A DNA stretch of 64,000 nt from Halobellus sp. MBLA0158 (GCF_041477585.1 NZ_JBGNYA010000001.1:1426001-1490000), one strand, 5' to 3'. Shown: positions 49,276 through 57,904, numbered from the stretch's first letter. Notes: a model not told the origin generated them from the sequence alone. Numbers and translations: made by a program.

Positions 49276-50607
49276 GTGGACGTGAACGGGAACGACCGGT
49301 CGATCGTCGCGCTTGTGAGCCTGGCCCACGGGATGGTCCACACCTACGAGCTCTCGATCCCGATCTTCGTCTCCATCTGGCTCGCCGAGTTCGACGTCCT
49401 CCCGCTCGGCGTGGTCGAGGTCGAGGTGACCGCCGCCACGCTCGGGCTCGTCGTGACCGCGGGCTACGGGCTCTTCGGCGTCGGCGCGCTCCCCGGCGGC
49501 GTCCTCGTCGACCGCGTCGGCTCCGCGCGGCTCATCACGCTGTGTCTGTTCGGGATGGCCGGCTCGTTCCTCCTCCTCGGCGTCTCGCCGAATCTGCTCG
49601 TCGTCACGCTCGCGCTCCTGCTGTGGGGCGCGGCCGCCAGCGTCTATCACCCCGCCGGGCTGACGCTCATCTCCAAGGGCGTCCGCGAGCGCGGCACCGG
49701 CTTCGCGTACCACGGCATCGCGGGGAACGTCGGGACGGGCCTCGGCCCGCTCCTCACCGCGATCCTCCTCCTCTTCGTCGACTGGACGGTCGTGGCCGTC
49801 GTGCTCGCGGTGCCGGCGCTGGCGGCCGGCGCGTACGCGCTCCGGGCGCAGTTCGACGAGACCGCGGCCGTCGACCCCGACGACGCGAACGAGGGAGCGC
49901 CTCGCGGCGACGGCGGCGACTCGCGGACCGACAGCGTCGATTCGCTGGCGGAGTTCGCCTCCGAGTCGCGGCGGCTCTTCGCCGGGGCGTTCGCGCTCGT
50001 CTTCGTGGTCGTGATGTGCTCGGGGCTCTACTACCGCGGCGTCCTGACGTTCCTGCCGAACCTGCTCGAATCGTTCCCGGCGTTCGAGCCGGTCCCGATC
50101 ACCACGCTCCTCCCGCCCGCGGTGACCGACGCGCTCGGCGTCGACCCCGACGCGACGCGGACGCTCAACCCCGAGCGGTACTTCTACTCGGGGCTCCTGA
50201 TCGTCGGCGTCTTCGGGCAGTACGTCGGGGGGAAACTGACAGACCGGATCCCGGTCGAGTACGGGCTCGTCGGCGGCTTCGGCCTGCTCGCGGTCCTCGC
50301 GGTCGTCTTCCTCCCGGCCGCGAGCGCGGGGCTCGCTCCCCTCCTGATCATCGGGGCGGTGCTGGGCGCCGCGCTCTTTCTCGTCCAACCCCTGTATCAG
50401 GCCACCGTCGCGGAGTACTCGCCGCCAGGGACGCGCGGGCTCTCCTACGGCTACACCTACCTCGGCGTGTTCGGCGTCGGCGCGCTCGGCGGGGCCATCG
50501 CGGGCGGGATCCTGACCTACGCGACGCCGCCGGTGCTGTTCGCCGTCCTGGCCGGGTTCGCGGCCGTCGCCTCGGGCGTCGGGATCGCGCTCGCCCGGTA
50601 TCTCTGA
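49276..50607 (+). CDS. Major facilitator superfamily transporter
   Basis: A 443-residue, 12-helix MFS carrier starting at GTG (an in-frame second GTG is two codons later). The first half includes GMVHTYELSIPIFVSIWLAEF, then GYGLFGVGALPGGVLVDRVGSARLI (the loop 2-3 MFS motif), and LWGAAASVYHPAGLTLISKG. A hydrophilic central loop rich in Asp/Glu/Ser separates the halves. The second half ends VGALGGAIAGGILTYATPP. It resembles the fosmidomycin-resistance/CynX-like group of MFS proteins. Substrate unknown. Its stop codon is the first triplet of an 87-bp repeat. Confidence 0.88.
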   Translation: MDVNGNDRSIVALVSLAHGMVHTYELSIPIFVSIWLAEFDVLPLGVVEVEVTAATLGLVVTAGYGLFGVGALPGGVLVDRVGSARLITLCLFGMAGSFLLLGVSPNLLVVTLALLLWGAAASVYHPAGLTLISKGVRERGTGFAYHGIAGNVGTGLGPLLTAILLLFVDWTVVAVVLAVPALAAGAYALRAQFDETAAVDPDDANEGAPRGDGGDSRTDSVDSLAEFASESRRLFAGAFALVFVVVMCSGLYYRGVLTFLPNLLESFPAFEPVPITTLLPPAVTDALGVDPDATRTLNPERYFYSGLLIVGVFGQYVGGKLTDRIPVEYGLVGGFGLLAVLAVVFLPAASAGLAPLLIIGAVLGAALFLVQPLYQATVAEYSPPGTRGLSYGYTYLGVFGVGALGGAIAGGILTYATPPVLFAVLAGFAAVASGVGIALARYL

Positions 50608-50691
50608 TAGAGATTACTCTCGTCTCTTACCGCCGAACGCCACCCCCGGTGACGGCATTCGACGGGAAACAGTGAGAGTAATCACTATGAG
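50605..50691. repeat. Near-palindromic ~87-bp repeat, copy A
   Basis: A long imperfect hairpin. The 15-bp terminal arms ATAGAGATTACTCTC and GAGAGTAATCACTAT differ at one position, and inner arms CGAACGCC and GGCATTCG pair partly. A second copy lies inverted at 55,732-55,816. The copies share TGATAG at one end, CTCTCGTCTCTTA, CCGAACGCC, TGACGGC and a perfectly conserved 25-base end. The first TGA is the stop codon of the MFS gene. It fills the gap between two convergent genes. Confidence 0.85.
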
Positions 50692-50743
50692 TCACCTGCG
50701 TCGGCCGACGCGTCTGGATCGCGATCGCGACCGCGCTACCGGA

Positions 50744-51172
50744 CTATCCGAAGAGCTTGAAGAAGAGCCAGCGCCCGGCGACGAGCGCCGCGCCGCCGAA
50801 GAGCAGGACGACGACGCCGAAGATGGGCTGGAAGCCGCCCGAGAAGAGCGGCGAGGCCCGGAGCGCGAAGCCGACGATCGCCCCCGGCACCCACGCCCGG
50901 ACGGCGAGCGGGATCGCGGCCTTTGCCGATTCCGCCGCGCCGGCGGAGTACGCCCCGACGAGCGGCCCCGCGACGCCCCAGCCGACGAGGAAGGGAACGA
51001 GCGTCAGAACCCAGCCGACGGGGTCCGCAGAGAGGTACTCGACGCCGTTGTGGTTGATCACGCCGATCGTCAACACCGCCGAGAGCGCCAGGACGTCGAC
51101 CGCGGCGAGGGGGGCCGCGGCGGCGTCGATGCGTCGCGCGAGGAACGACTCCTGCGAAGCCGATGGTGCCAT
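50744..51172 (-). CDS. DUF3054-like membrane protein
   Basis: A 142-residue protein with four helices (about 20-40, 50-78, 88-105 and 112-135). The first has VDVLALSAVLTIGVINHNGVEYL and the second VLTLVPFLVGWGVAGPLVGAYSAG, which matches the PF-x-x-GW pattern of DUF3054 proteins. Function unknown. It is encoded 21 bp downstream of a methyltransferase on the same strand and converges on the MFS gene across the repeat. Confidence 0.78.
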   Translation of the reverse strand: MAPSASQESFLARRIDAAAAPLAAVDVLALSAVLTIGVINHNGVEYLSADPVGWVLTLVPFLVGWGVAGPLVGAYSAGAAESAKAAIPLAVRAWVPGAIVGFALRASPLFSGGFQPIFGVVVLLFGGAALVAGRWLFFKLFG

Positions 51173-51193
51173 ACCGGTGGATTCGAACGCTCC

Positions 51194-51808
51194 CTAATGG
51201 CTCTCTCGGAATCCGCTCGATCGCTCCGGGACGCGGCCGACGACCACGTAGTCGAATCCCTCGCGGGCGATCCGAGGCTCGAAGCCGGCCGCCGCGAGGC
51301 GCTCGCAGAGCTCCGCGGGCCTCCAGAACGTCGAGTCGAAGCCGACGGCGCGCTCGGCCGCGACGAGCGCGCGCCCGCGGAGGCCGCGCGGGTGGAACTC
51401 CTGCACCACGAGCACGCCGCCGGGCCGGACGACGCGAGCGGCCGCTTCCAGCGCCGCGTCCGGGTCGGGGACGTGGTGGAGCGCGTCGACGACGACGGCG
51501 GCGTCGACCGCGTCGGTCCGGACCGGCAGGCGCGTCACGTCGGCGCAGACGGTCGGGTGCCCGGCGTCGCGGGCGCGGGCGAGCATCCCCGCCGAGGCGT
51601 CGACGACGACGGCGTCGACCCCGAGCGCGGCCAGCCCCCGCGAGGCCCGTCCGGTGCCGCCGGCCAGGTCGAGGACGCGCTCGATCGGCCGGTCCGCGAA
51701 GGCGAACGCGTCCGCGAACGGACCGACGCGCGCCCGGGGCATCGCGGCGTCGTAGAGGCGCGCCACGCGGTCGAAAAAGCGGACGTCGCCGGAGCCGAAT
51801 CGGGGCAT
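51194..51808 (-). CDS. Class I SAM-dependent methyltransferase (UbiE-like)
   Basis: A 204-residue methyltransferase. The start MPRFGSGDVRFFDRVARLYDAAMP leads to the SAM motif VLDLAGGTGRASRGLAALG, then VVVDASAGMLARARD, and VVVDALHHVPDPDAALEAAARVVRPGGVLVVQEF segments typical of methyltransferase_11. An upstream in-frame ATG (51865) would add 19 Arg-rich residues and is not used. The substrate may be a quinone or lipid precursor; not determinable. Confidence 0.88.
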   Translation of the reverse strand: MPRFGSGDVRFFDRVARLYDAAMPRARVGPFADAFAFADRPIERVLDLAGGTGRASRGLAALGVDAVVVDASAGMLARARDAGHPTVCADVTRLPVRTDAVDAAVVVDALHHVPDPDAALEAAARVVRPGGVLVVQEFHPRGLRGRALVAAERAVGFDSTFWRPAELCERLAAAGFEPRIAREGFDYVVVGRVPERSSGFRESH

Positions 51809-51904
51809 ACTCCGAGTACGTTCGGGGCCGAAAAGGGCCTGTCGGCGGGCCGGCATCGCTCTCACACCGCCGGACTCTTGCCGGTCGGCGTCCCACTTCG
51901 ATCG

Positions 51905-52648
51905 ATGGAATTCGCCGTCCTGGGCTGGCCGCCGGAGGGGCCACAGCTCAGACTCGACTACCGGCGCTTCGCCTACGCCGGGAAGTTCGTGATGTCGAAC
52001 ACCGGGAAGGCGGTCGTCCGGGAGGCGGAGGAATCGGCGGCTGACGATATGATCGACGACGATTCGACTGCCGGCGACACGGCCGCTGCCGACACGGTCG
52101 CCGACGATGCGACCGCCGGCGCCGACGCGGACTTCGACGTGGGAGTCGCGGCCGCGCTGGCGTTCAACGCGGACCGGACCGAGGACGCGACGCTCTGGTA
52201 CCGGTACGTCACCGTCCGCGACGACGCGAAGGGAAACGGCCTGGGCCCGCGCCTCGCCGCGTTCGTCGCGCCGCGGGCGGCCGACCGCGGGTACGACCGC
52301 CTCCGGATCGCCGTCAACAACCCCTTCGCGTACGAGGCGATGTACAAGGCGGGCTTCGCCTGGACCGGCCGCGAGACCGGCGTCGCCGAACTCGTCCTCG
52401 AACGGCCCGCCGACCCCGCCGCGGCGGCTGGGCGCGATCGCTCCGGGGACCGATACCGCGCCGGTCTAGACCGCTTCCGCGCCCGCGACTCCGCGGATCC
52501 GGAAGCGTCGTTCCTGGCCGCGCGAGAGGGTGCGGATCCTCCCGCGATCCTCGCCGATCTCGCCGACCCGACGGTGGACGCCGTCGAGCGGCCGTCGACG
52601 GAGGCCGACCCGAGCGACCCGCCGGCCGACGTCGACCCGGACGGTTAA
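51905..52648 (+). CDS. GNAT family N-acetyltransferase
   Basis: A 247-residue protein. The N-terminal 45 residues are [38 protein letters not shown] in part. An Asp/Ala-rich, low-complexity insert (about 46-78) follows. The GNAT core shows [35 protein letters not shown], with a G-x-G-L/G acetyl-CoA loop, and [22 protein letters not shown]. The C-terminal region is acidic and Pro-rich. Substrate unknown. It ends 26 bp before fen and may share its transcript. Confidence 0.85.
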   Translation: MEFAVLGWPPEGPQLRLDYRRFAYAGKFVMSNTGKAVVREAEESAADDMIDDDSTAGDTAAADTVADDATAGADADFDVGVAAALAFNADRTEDATLWYRYVTVRDDAKGNGLGPRLAAFVAPRAADRGYDRLRIAVNNPFAYEAMYKAGFAWTGRETGVAELVLERPADPAAAAGRDRSGDRYRAGLDRFRARDSADPEASFLAAREGADPPAILADLADPTVDAVERPSTEADPSDPPADVDPDG

Positions 52649-52674
52649 CTCTCCGCGGCACCGACACCGGGATA

Positions 52675-53655
52675 ATGGGCAACGCAGATCTACGCAGTCT
52701 CGCGGTCCTCTCGGAGATCGGGTTTGACGAGGTCGCGGGCAGCGTCGTCGCCGTCGACGCGCACAACTGGCTGTATCGCTACCTCACGACGACGGTCAAG
52801 TTCACGCGCGAGGGCGCCTACACGACCGACGCGGGCGAGGAGGTCGCGAACCTCATCGGCCTCGTCCAGGGGCTACCGAAGTTCTTCGAGCACGACCTCA
52901 CGCCCGTGTTCGTCTTCGACGGCGGCGTGACCGACCTGAAGGACGAGGAGGTCGCCGAGCGGCGCGAGGCCCGCGAGCGCGCCGAAGAACAGCGGAAGGC
53001 CGCCGAGGAACGCGGCGACGACGTGGCCGCCGCCCGGCTGGAAGCCCGCACGCAGCGCCTGACCGACGTGATCCACGAGACGACGCGGGAGCTCCTCGCC
53101 CTGCTCGACGTGCCGATCGTCGAGGCGCCCGCCGAGGGCGAGGCGCAGGCGTCGTATATGGCCAAGCGCGGCGCCGTCGACTACGTCGGCAGCGAGGACT
53201 ACGACACGCTGCTGTTCGGCGCGCCCTACACGCTCCGGCAGCTCACCTCGAAGGGCGATCCCGAGCTGATGGATCTCGACGCCACCCTCGCCGCGCACGA
53301 CCTCACCCGCGAACAGCTCGTCGACGTCGCGATCCTCTGCGGGACCGACTTCAACGACGGGCTCTCGGGGGTCGGCCCGAAGACGGCGCTGTCGGCCGTC
53401 CGCGAGCACGGCGACCTCTGGGCGGTGCTCGACGACCGCGAGGCCTACATCGAGAACGCCGATCGGGTCAGGGAGCTGTTCTTGGACCCGCCGGTGACGG
53501 ACGACTTCGACTTCGGGACGGACCTCTCGCCGGACGTCGAGGCCGCGCGGGCGTACGTCACAGACGAGTGGGAGGTCGACGCCGACGAGGTCGCCCGCGG
53601 CTTCGAGCGGATCGAGTCCTCGCTGGTCCAGACTGGCCTCGACGACTGGACCTGA
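52675..53655 (+). CDS. fen: Flap endonuclease FEN-1
   Basis: A 326-residue structure-specific nuclease of the XPG/FEN family. The N-nuclease domain has [14 protein letters not shown], and VFVFDGG supplies metal-binding Asp. The I-nuclease domain has [18 protein letters not shown] and [13 protein letters not shown]. The helix-hairpin-helix-2 motif is [19 protein letters not shown]. The extreme C terminus QTGLDDWT is a PCNA-interacting peptide (Q-x2-L-x2-aromatic). It removes 5' flaps during Okazaki fragment maturation and repair. Length and motif order are normal for archaeal FEN-1. Confidence 0.97.
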   Translation: MGNADLRSLAVLSEIGFDEVAGSVVAVDAHNWLYRYLTTTVKFTREGAYTTDAGEEVANLIGLVQGLPKFFEHDLTPVFVFDGGVTDLKDEEVAERREARERAEEQRKAAEERGDDVAAARLEARTQRLTDVIHETTRELLALLDVPIVEAPAEGEAQASYMAKRGAVDYVGSEDYDTLLFGAPYTLRQLTSKGDPELMDLDATLAAHDLTREQLVDVAILCGTDFNDGLSGVGPKTALSAVREHGDLWAVLDDREAYIENADRVRELFLDPPVTDDFDFGTDLSPDVEAARAYVTDEWEVDADEVARGFERIESSLVQTGLDDWT

Positions 53656-53752
53656 GTTACGGATCGGCGCCGGTCCCGGACGCCCGCGGTAACTCAAACG
53701 CGCGTTCCACCTATCCCAACGGGTATGGTACGGTCCGCCGTACGCCGAGGTA

Positions 53753-54364
53753 ATGCGTCGCCGCGAGCTGCTCTCGTTCGTCCCCGCCCTCCTCGCTGGC
53801 TCCCTCTCCGGCTGTCTCGACGGCGTGGGCGCCGGGACGCCGTCGACCGGAACGACCCCCGAGCCCCTCCCGCCCAGCGGCTACGGCAGCCTCTCCGAGT
53901 TCGACGCGGGCGACCCCTTCGAGACCCGGCAGATCGGCGAGCCGTCGCCGGCACACCACCACCGGATCGTGGTCTGGAACGACGACTCCGAGCGGCGGCC
54001 GGTCTCGCTCCGCCTCCGCGACGTCTCGACCGACGACGTCGTGTTCGCGTTCGAACCGACGTTCCCGGCGTACGGAACGCTCCTCGTCGAGGTGTTCCGC
54101 CGGTCCGACTACGTGCTGGACGTCGATCCCCCTACCGACGACGGCCGCCTCCTGGGCATCCGCCGGGACTTCGTCGACTGCAACGACTCGGCGACCCACG
54201 TCGCGGTCCGCCCCGACAGCAGCGTCCGGGCGCGCGTCGTCTCCACCGCCGTCGCCTGCGACGTCGGCTCCGCGACCGTCGAGGAGAGCGATTCGGAGTC
54301 TCAGACCGGATCGACGTCGGCGCCGGCAGAGCCGTCGGGGACGCCGACCCCGACCCCGCGGTAG
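53753..54364 (+). CDS. Tat-exported haloarchaeal lipoprotein of unknown function
   Basis: A 203-residue lipoprotein. The N terminus MRRRELLSFVPALLAGSLSGC has the twin arginine and the lipobox LSGC with Cys21. The mature part is a predicted beta-rich domain (HHHRIVVWNDDSERRPVSLRLRD in part, YGTLLVEVFRRSDYVLDV) of the kind seen in many haloarchaeal surface lipoproteins. The tail is Ser/Thr/Pro-rich. Two Cys (VDCND and VACDV) could form a disulfide. Family not recognised. Confidence 0.8.
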   Translation: MRRRELLSFVPALLAGSLSGCLDGVGAGTPSTGTTPEPLPPSGYGSLSEFDAGDPFETRQIGEPSPAHHHRIVVWNDDSERRPVSLRLRDVSTDDVVFAFEPTFPAYGTLLVEVFRRSDYVLDVDPPTDDGRLLGIRRDFVDCNDSATHVAVRPDSSVRARVVSTAVACDVGSATVEESDSESQTGSTSAPAEPSGTPTPTPR

Positions 54365-54395
54365 ACTTTTGGTTCGTCGCGGTCCCTGATTCGGT

Positions 54396-55673
54396 ATGTC
54401 CGTTCCCGAGTTGGACCGCTCGCGGCTCTCCTGGTGGCTGGGCGGGGCCGCGCTCGGGGTGGGGCTCGCGTACGTGATCTACTCGTTTATCGGCACGTTC
54501 GTCTTCGGCATCTTCCTCTACTACTCGACGCGGCCGATCTACCGGCGGATCAAAAAACGCGTCCGGCCGCCGAGCCTCGCGGCCGCCGTCGCCCTGTTCG
54601 TCCTGGCGCTGCCGGCGCTCGTCCTCATCGCGTACACGGGCGCGATCGCCGTCAGCGAGCTGACTCGGCTCACGAATCAGGGCGTCTTCGACCTCTCGCA
54701 GTACCCGATCACCCAGGCGCAGTTGGCCCGCCTGACCGACGTAGAGCAGCTGCTGGCGTTCGATCCCGAGACGATCACTACTGAGCAGATCCGGCGACTC
54801 TTCGCCTCGATCGGCTCGGCCGGCAACGTCCTGGCGTTCGTCGGCGTCGGCCTCGTTCACCTCTTTGCGATGATCGCGCTGGCGTTCTACCTGCTCCGGG
54901 ACGACCGGAAGCTCACCGCCTGGGTCAGGAGACAGGTCGGCGACGACCGGGGCGTGATGGAGGCGTTCCTGGCCGGCGTGGACCGCGACTTCACCCACAT
55001 CTTCTTCGGCAACATCCTGAACGCGGTCCTCACGGGGACGATCGGCGTCGTCGCGTACGCGCTGTTGAACGCCATCTCGCCGCCCGGCGTCTCGATCCCG
55101 GCGCCGGAGCTCATCGGGCTCCTGGCCGGCATCGCGAGCCTGGTCCCCGTCGTCGGGATGAAGCTCGTCTACGTCCCCGTCGCGGCGTATCTCGGCGTCA
55201 CGTCGTACCTGTTCGATCCGGCGACGCTGTGGTTCACGGCCGTCTTCGTCGCCGTCTCGTTCGTCGTGGTGGACACGATTCCGGACCTCGTGCTCAGGCC
55301 GTACGTGTCGGGGCGGAACCTCCACGTCGGCGCGGTGATGATCGCCTACACGCTGGGCCCGCTGCTCTTCGGCTGGTACGGGATCTTCCTCGGGCCGATC
55401 CTGCTCGTCCTCGTCGTGAACTTCGCGCGGCACGTCCTTCCCGTGCTCATCAAGAGGCAGCCGCTCACGCCCTACGCCGTCGATCCGGCCGTGATGCAAC
55501 CGGACGAGCCGACGACCGGAACGATCCACGACCGGGCCGTCGCCGCCGACGGGGCGCCCGCCGCTTCCGCCGACGACGTCGGTGGCGAGTCCGACCGGGA
55601 CGCGTCGGACGGCGAGAGCGGGTTCACCTTCGGCGCTCGGATCGTCGGCGACGACGACGCGTCCACGGAGTGA
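54396..55673 (+). CDS. AI-2E family transporter (TqsA/PerM-like permease)
   Basis: A 425-residue membrane protein with about eight helices. Family features are FGIFLYYSTRPIYRRIKKRV after the first helices, ALAFYLLRDDRKLTAWVRRQ, the long cytoplasmic/extracellular loop with DRDFTHIFFGNILNAVLTGTIGV, and LLAGIASLVPVVGMKLVYVP. The segment VVDTIPDLVLRPYVSGRNLHVGAVMIAY matches the conserved D-x-x-x-x-P-x-x-x-G-R motif. The acidic tail is haloarchaeal. Members export autoinducer-like molecules or act as Na+/H+ antiporters; the substrate here is unknown. Confidence 0.92.
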   Translation: MSVPELDRSRLSWWLGGAALGVGLAYVIYSFIGTFVFGIFLYYSTRPIYRRIKKRVRPPSLAAAVALFVLALPALVLIAYTGAIAVSELTRLTNQGVFDLSQYPITQAQLARLTDVEQLLAFDPETITTEQIRRLFASIGSAGNVLAFVGVGLVHLFAMIALAFYLLRDDRKLTAWVRRQVGDDRGVMEAFLAGVDRDFTHIFFGNILNAVLTGTIGVVAYALLNAISPPGVSIPAPELIGLLAGIASLVPVVGMKLVYVPVAAYLGVTSYLFDPATLWFTAVFVAVSFVVVDTIPDLVLRPYVSGRNLHVGAVMIAYTLGPLLFGWYGIFLGPILLVLVVNFARHVLPVLIKRQPLTPYAVDPAVMQPDEPTTGTIHDRAVAADGAPAASADDVGGESDRDASDGESGFTFGARIVGDDDASTE

Positions 55674-55731
55674 CGGTCCAGCGCCGTCGCTGATCGCGGG
55701 AACGAACGCAGGAACTGGTGGACCGGTTGGC

Positions 55732-55816
55732 CTCATAGTGATTACTCTCACTGTTTACCGCCGAACGCCGTCAGTGGGAGGCGTTCGGTGCTAAGAGACG
55801 AGAGTGATCGCTATCA
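55732..55816. repeat. Near-palindromic ~85-bp repeat, copy B (inverted relative to copy A)
   Basis: Reverse complement of copy A at 50,605 with a few substitutions and a 2-bp difference in the loop. Terminal arms are ATAGTGATTACTCTC and GAGAGTGATCGCTAT, and the inner arms CCGAACGCC and GGCGTTCGG pair perfectly. On the minus strand the repeat begins with TGATAG, whose TGA is the stop codon of the PadR gene. Like copy A it fills a convergent gene junction, here between the AI-2E permease and padR. Confidence 0.85.
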
Positions 55817-56113
55817 GTCGTCGTCGATACCTTCGAAAGAGACGTTGATGTAGGTGCTCTCCCAGTCCTTCCGCGCCGCGATCTCGCGGCGGCCGCGACG
55901 GGTGAGCGTGTAGTAGTTCGTCCGGCGGTCGCGCTGTCCCTTGTCGACGAGGCCCTTCTCGACGAGCGTGTCGAGGTTGGGATACAGCCGGCCGTGGTGG
56001 ATCTCCTTTTCGTAGTACTCTTCGAGTTCTTCCTTGATCGCGAGTCCGTGCGGTTCGTCGAGCCCCGCGATGACGTACAGCAGGTCACGCTGGAATCCTG
56101 TCAGGTCATACAT
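55814..56113 (-). CDS. PadR family transcriptional regulator
   Basis: A 99-residue winged-helix regulator. LTGFQRDLLYVIAGLDEPHGLAIKEELEEYY forms the first helices, the recognition helix and wing are HHGRLYPNLDTLVEKGLVDKGQ and RRTNYYTLTRRGRREI. It lacks a C-terminal effector domain, as in short PadR proteins. Its stop codon lies in the inverted repeat. Haloarchaeal PadR proteins often act as autorepressors; the targets here are unknown. Confidence 0.93.
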   Translation of the reverse strand: MYDLTGFQRDLLYVIAGLDEPHGLAIKEELEEYYEKEIHHGRLYPNLDTLVEKGLVDKGQRDRRTNYYTLTRRGRREIAARKDWESTYINVSFEGIDDD

Positions 56114-56399
56114 CCGTGGAATCTATTCGGATGTTAGTGTTCTCCAAAATAAACATATCGGCCTGAATCGACCCCGACGGTACCCGAAATGGATGATAGC
56201 CGAATATCTGGCAGATGAGTGACCGCGAACATATATTTCAGTTTACTATTTCCGAGTCAAAAGACGAATATGTCAACGTGTTTTATTTTCCGGACTGTGG
56301 TCGGTCCTGTTGCCACTCCGTGATCGAGCCAGCGGTCGACGATTGAACGTCGCAACGACGAAGACGGCCGTTGCTCGTCGATCACTTCGCGAAAAGGAA

Positions 56400-56431
56400 G
56401 CAAGCCGCGTGAAAAACACGCGGAAGCTTGC
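56400..56431. other. Stem-loop with a 12-bp bulged stem in the padR intergenic region
   Basis: GCAAG-CCGCGTG, loop AAAAA, CACGCGG, a 3-nt AAG bulge, then CTTGC. The inner 7 bp are perfect. It lies in the 515-bp gene-free region 56,114-56,628, of which the first 180 bp are A/T-rich and hold the padR promoter. Confidence 0.55.
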
Positions 56432-56451
56432 CGCCCTGAATTGGTCCCCGC

Positions 56452-56482
56452 TGACGCTTCGGCCCTCCAAAGCGAAGCGTCA
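56452..56482. other. Perfect 10-bp stem-loop
   Basis: TGACGCTTCG and CGAAGCGTCA pair perfectly around an 11-nt loop (GCCCTCCAAAG). It lies 20 bp after the previous stem-loop, and A/T-rich CATAAATATG follows at about 56,508. The pair could belong to a small structured RNA or a decayed mobile element end. Confidence 0.55.
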
Positions 56483-56628
56483 CCCGATGCTTGCCGATTG
56501 CCCCACATAAATATGTCGACTACGGCGAAGCGTGCGCCGTCCGTCCATTCGCCCGCGGTCGAAACGAGACGTTCGCCCGCTAACGGCGTCGCGACGCGCT
56601 TTTGGGCGTCGGCCGCGACGTTTCGGGT

Positions 56629-57342
56629 ATGCGCATCCGTGGCCGGCGCCGCTGTACGGACTGTGGCCGGGAGTGGTCGTACTTCGAGACGGGGCGAGTG
56701 GCGTGCCCGGACTGCGGGAGTCTCCGGAGCGTCGGGACCGGCGACCGCGAACGCCACACCGACAGCCCGGCGGAACTGGACCTCTCGGAACACCGGAACG
56801 CGCTCGATTCGGCCACCGGGATCGGCGACGTCGCCGACGGGCTGAAGTCGACCCTCCGGGACTACGTCCGCCAGCGGGGGTTCGTGCGCGGCGGCGACCT
56901 CCGGACGGTCGACGACACGGTGCTCGCGGCCGCGGAACTGCTGCACGCGGTCGACGTGTACGAGCGGACGCGGGACCCGACCGACGAGATGCGGCTCTAC
57001 GTCCTCTCGCTCCTGCGCGGGGCCGACGGCGGCGACCGCTCGGCGCCGGAGGAGGTCCCATCGGAGATGACCGACGCTCGCGGGCTGGCGTACGCCGAGG
57101 TGCTCGACGGCTTCTGTTCGGACCTCGGCGTGTGGCTGGAGGACCACCCCGACCCGAGCGCTCGGGCGGTCCGGGAGACGCTCGAAACTCACATCGCGCG
57201 CGTGGACGCCCTCTACGGCGACGTTCCGCCCGCGGAGTCGGAGTCGCTCGTCCGCGCCGCGCGCGAGCTCGCGACGTACCTCAGAGACGACGACGAGGCG
57301 GCGCTGGCGACCGCGCGCGACCGCCTCTCGCGGCTGGAGTGA
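56629..57342 (+). CDS. Haloarchaeal zinc-ribbon protein of unknown function
   Basis: A 237-residue protein starting MRIRGRRRCTDCGREWSYFETGRVACPDCGS in part, with two CxxC knuckles (residues 9-12 and 26-29 region) forming an N-terminal zinc ribbon. The remainder is helical and acidic: GIGDVADGLKSTLRDYVRQRGF, TVLAAAELLHAVDVY, ARELATYLRDDDEAAL. The pattern matches a widespread haloarchaeal family annotated as TFIIB-type zinc-ribbon-containing. Function unknown. The upstream in-frame ATG at 56602 adds nine residues and is less likely. Probably co-transcribed with the next gene (55 bp). Confidence 0.85.
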   Translation: MRIRGRRRCTDCGREWSYFETGRVACPDCGSLRSVGTGDRERHTDSPAELDLSEHRNALDSATGIGDVADGLKSTLRDYVRQRGFVRGGDLRTVDDTVLAAAELLHAVDVYERTRDPTDEMRLYVLSLLRGADGGDRSAPEEVPSEMTDARGLAYAEVLDGFCSDLGVWLEDHPDPSARAVRETLETHIARVDALYGDVPPAESESLVRAARELATYLRDDDEAALATARDRLSRLE

Positions 57343-57397
57343 CCGCGTCGGTCCGCCGACGGAACGGCTTTGTCGCCGGCGGGCCGACCGCCCCGTG

Positions 57398-57634
57398 ATG
57401 GCCGACCGCTTCGACCAACACGCCGTCCGGCACCGGATGAAGCTCCTCAGCGACGACGGCGACACCACGCTCTACGAGAACCGCGACGAAGTCGACTGCC
57501 CGGCCTGCGGCGAGCCGTTCTCCCGGCTGCTCCTCACCGAGCGCCGGGCGCACTCCTTCGACGTCGACGGCGCCGGGCGGCTCTGTGTCGTCCACGAGGA
57601 CGAGCGGTTGGTCGTCTGTCTCCATCGTCCGTAG
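57398..57634 (+). CDS. Small conserved haloarchaeal protein with a CPxC motif
   Basis: A 78-residue protein, MADRFDQHAVRHRMKLLSDDGDTT in part, followed by DCPACGEPFSRLLLTERR and later Cys residues in RLCVVHED and VVCLHRP. One CxxC plus later Cys/His could bind zinc. Similar small proteins are common in haloarchaea, and function is unknown. A GTG directly before the ATG is an alternative start. Confidence 0.78.
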   Translation: MADRFDQHAVRHRMKLLSDDGDTTLYENRDEVDCPACGEPFSRLLLTERRAHSFDVDGAGRLCVVHEDERLVVCLHRP

Positions 57635-57904
57635 TCCGCGCGTCCGCCCCCGCTCTCGCCGCCCGGCGGCCGGGGAGGTTTATATACGAAGGCGAGGCCA
57701 CGCCCGCCGTGCGGTGAGTACGGTCCGCGGGGGTCAGGGCGGGTGCGCGGCGCGCCCTCGCGGGTATCGGAGCGGTTGCACGTCTTCGCTCATCCGATCG
57801 TACGAGAGCGCGCGCGGACGAGCGATAGATTGCGGCCGCTCCTGTGGCAACCGAGCACGCGCCGCCTGTTCGCCCCACGCGGTGGATCGAGCCAGGAGCG
57901 AACG
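57635..57904 (+). ncRNA. Candidate structured RNA or control region next to rtcB, with a strong TATA box
   Basis: 270 bp without a protein gene. TTTATATA at 57,679-57,686 is a strong TATA box on the plus strand, yet no coding frame follows. The predicted transcript from about 57,710 is GC-rich and full of short stems (GCGG/CCGC at its start, GTTCGC at 57,868 with GCGAAC at 57,898 near its end, enclosing CCAC/GTGG). It ends against the 3' end of rtcB on the opposite strand. It does not match SRP RNA, RNase P RNA or tRNA as I know them. Confidence 0.3.

Noticed and set aside
49227-50675. 482-residue Arg-rich plus-strand frame overlapping the MFS gene
   Set aside because: It is a frame-shifted reading of the MFS gene; the 12-helix frame with MFS motifs is the real one.
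50605-55816. Inverted repeats as ends of a composite transposon
   Set aside because: The enclosed genes include fen and other ordinary chromosomal genes, and there is no transposase, so a single mobile unit is unlikely; independent insertions or terminator-like repeats fit better.
57700-57904. tRNA, SRP RNA or RNase P RNA in the spacer next to rtcB
   Set aside because: No T-loop consensus, no SRP domain IV tetraloop motif and no RNase P P4 signature could be found, so only a generic candidate RNA is reported.
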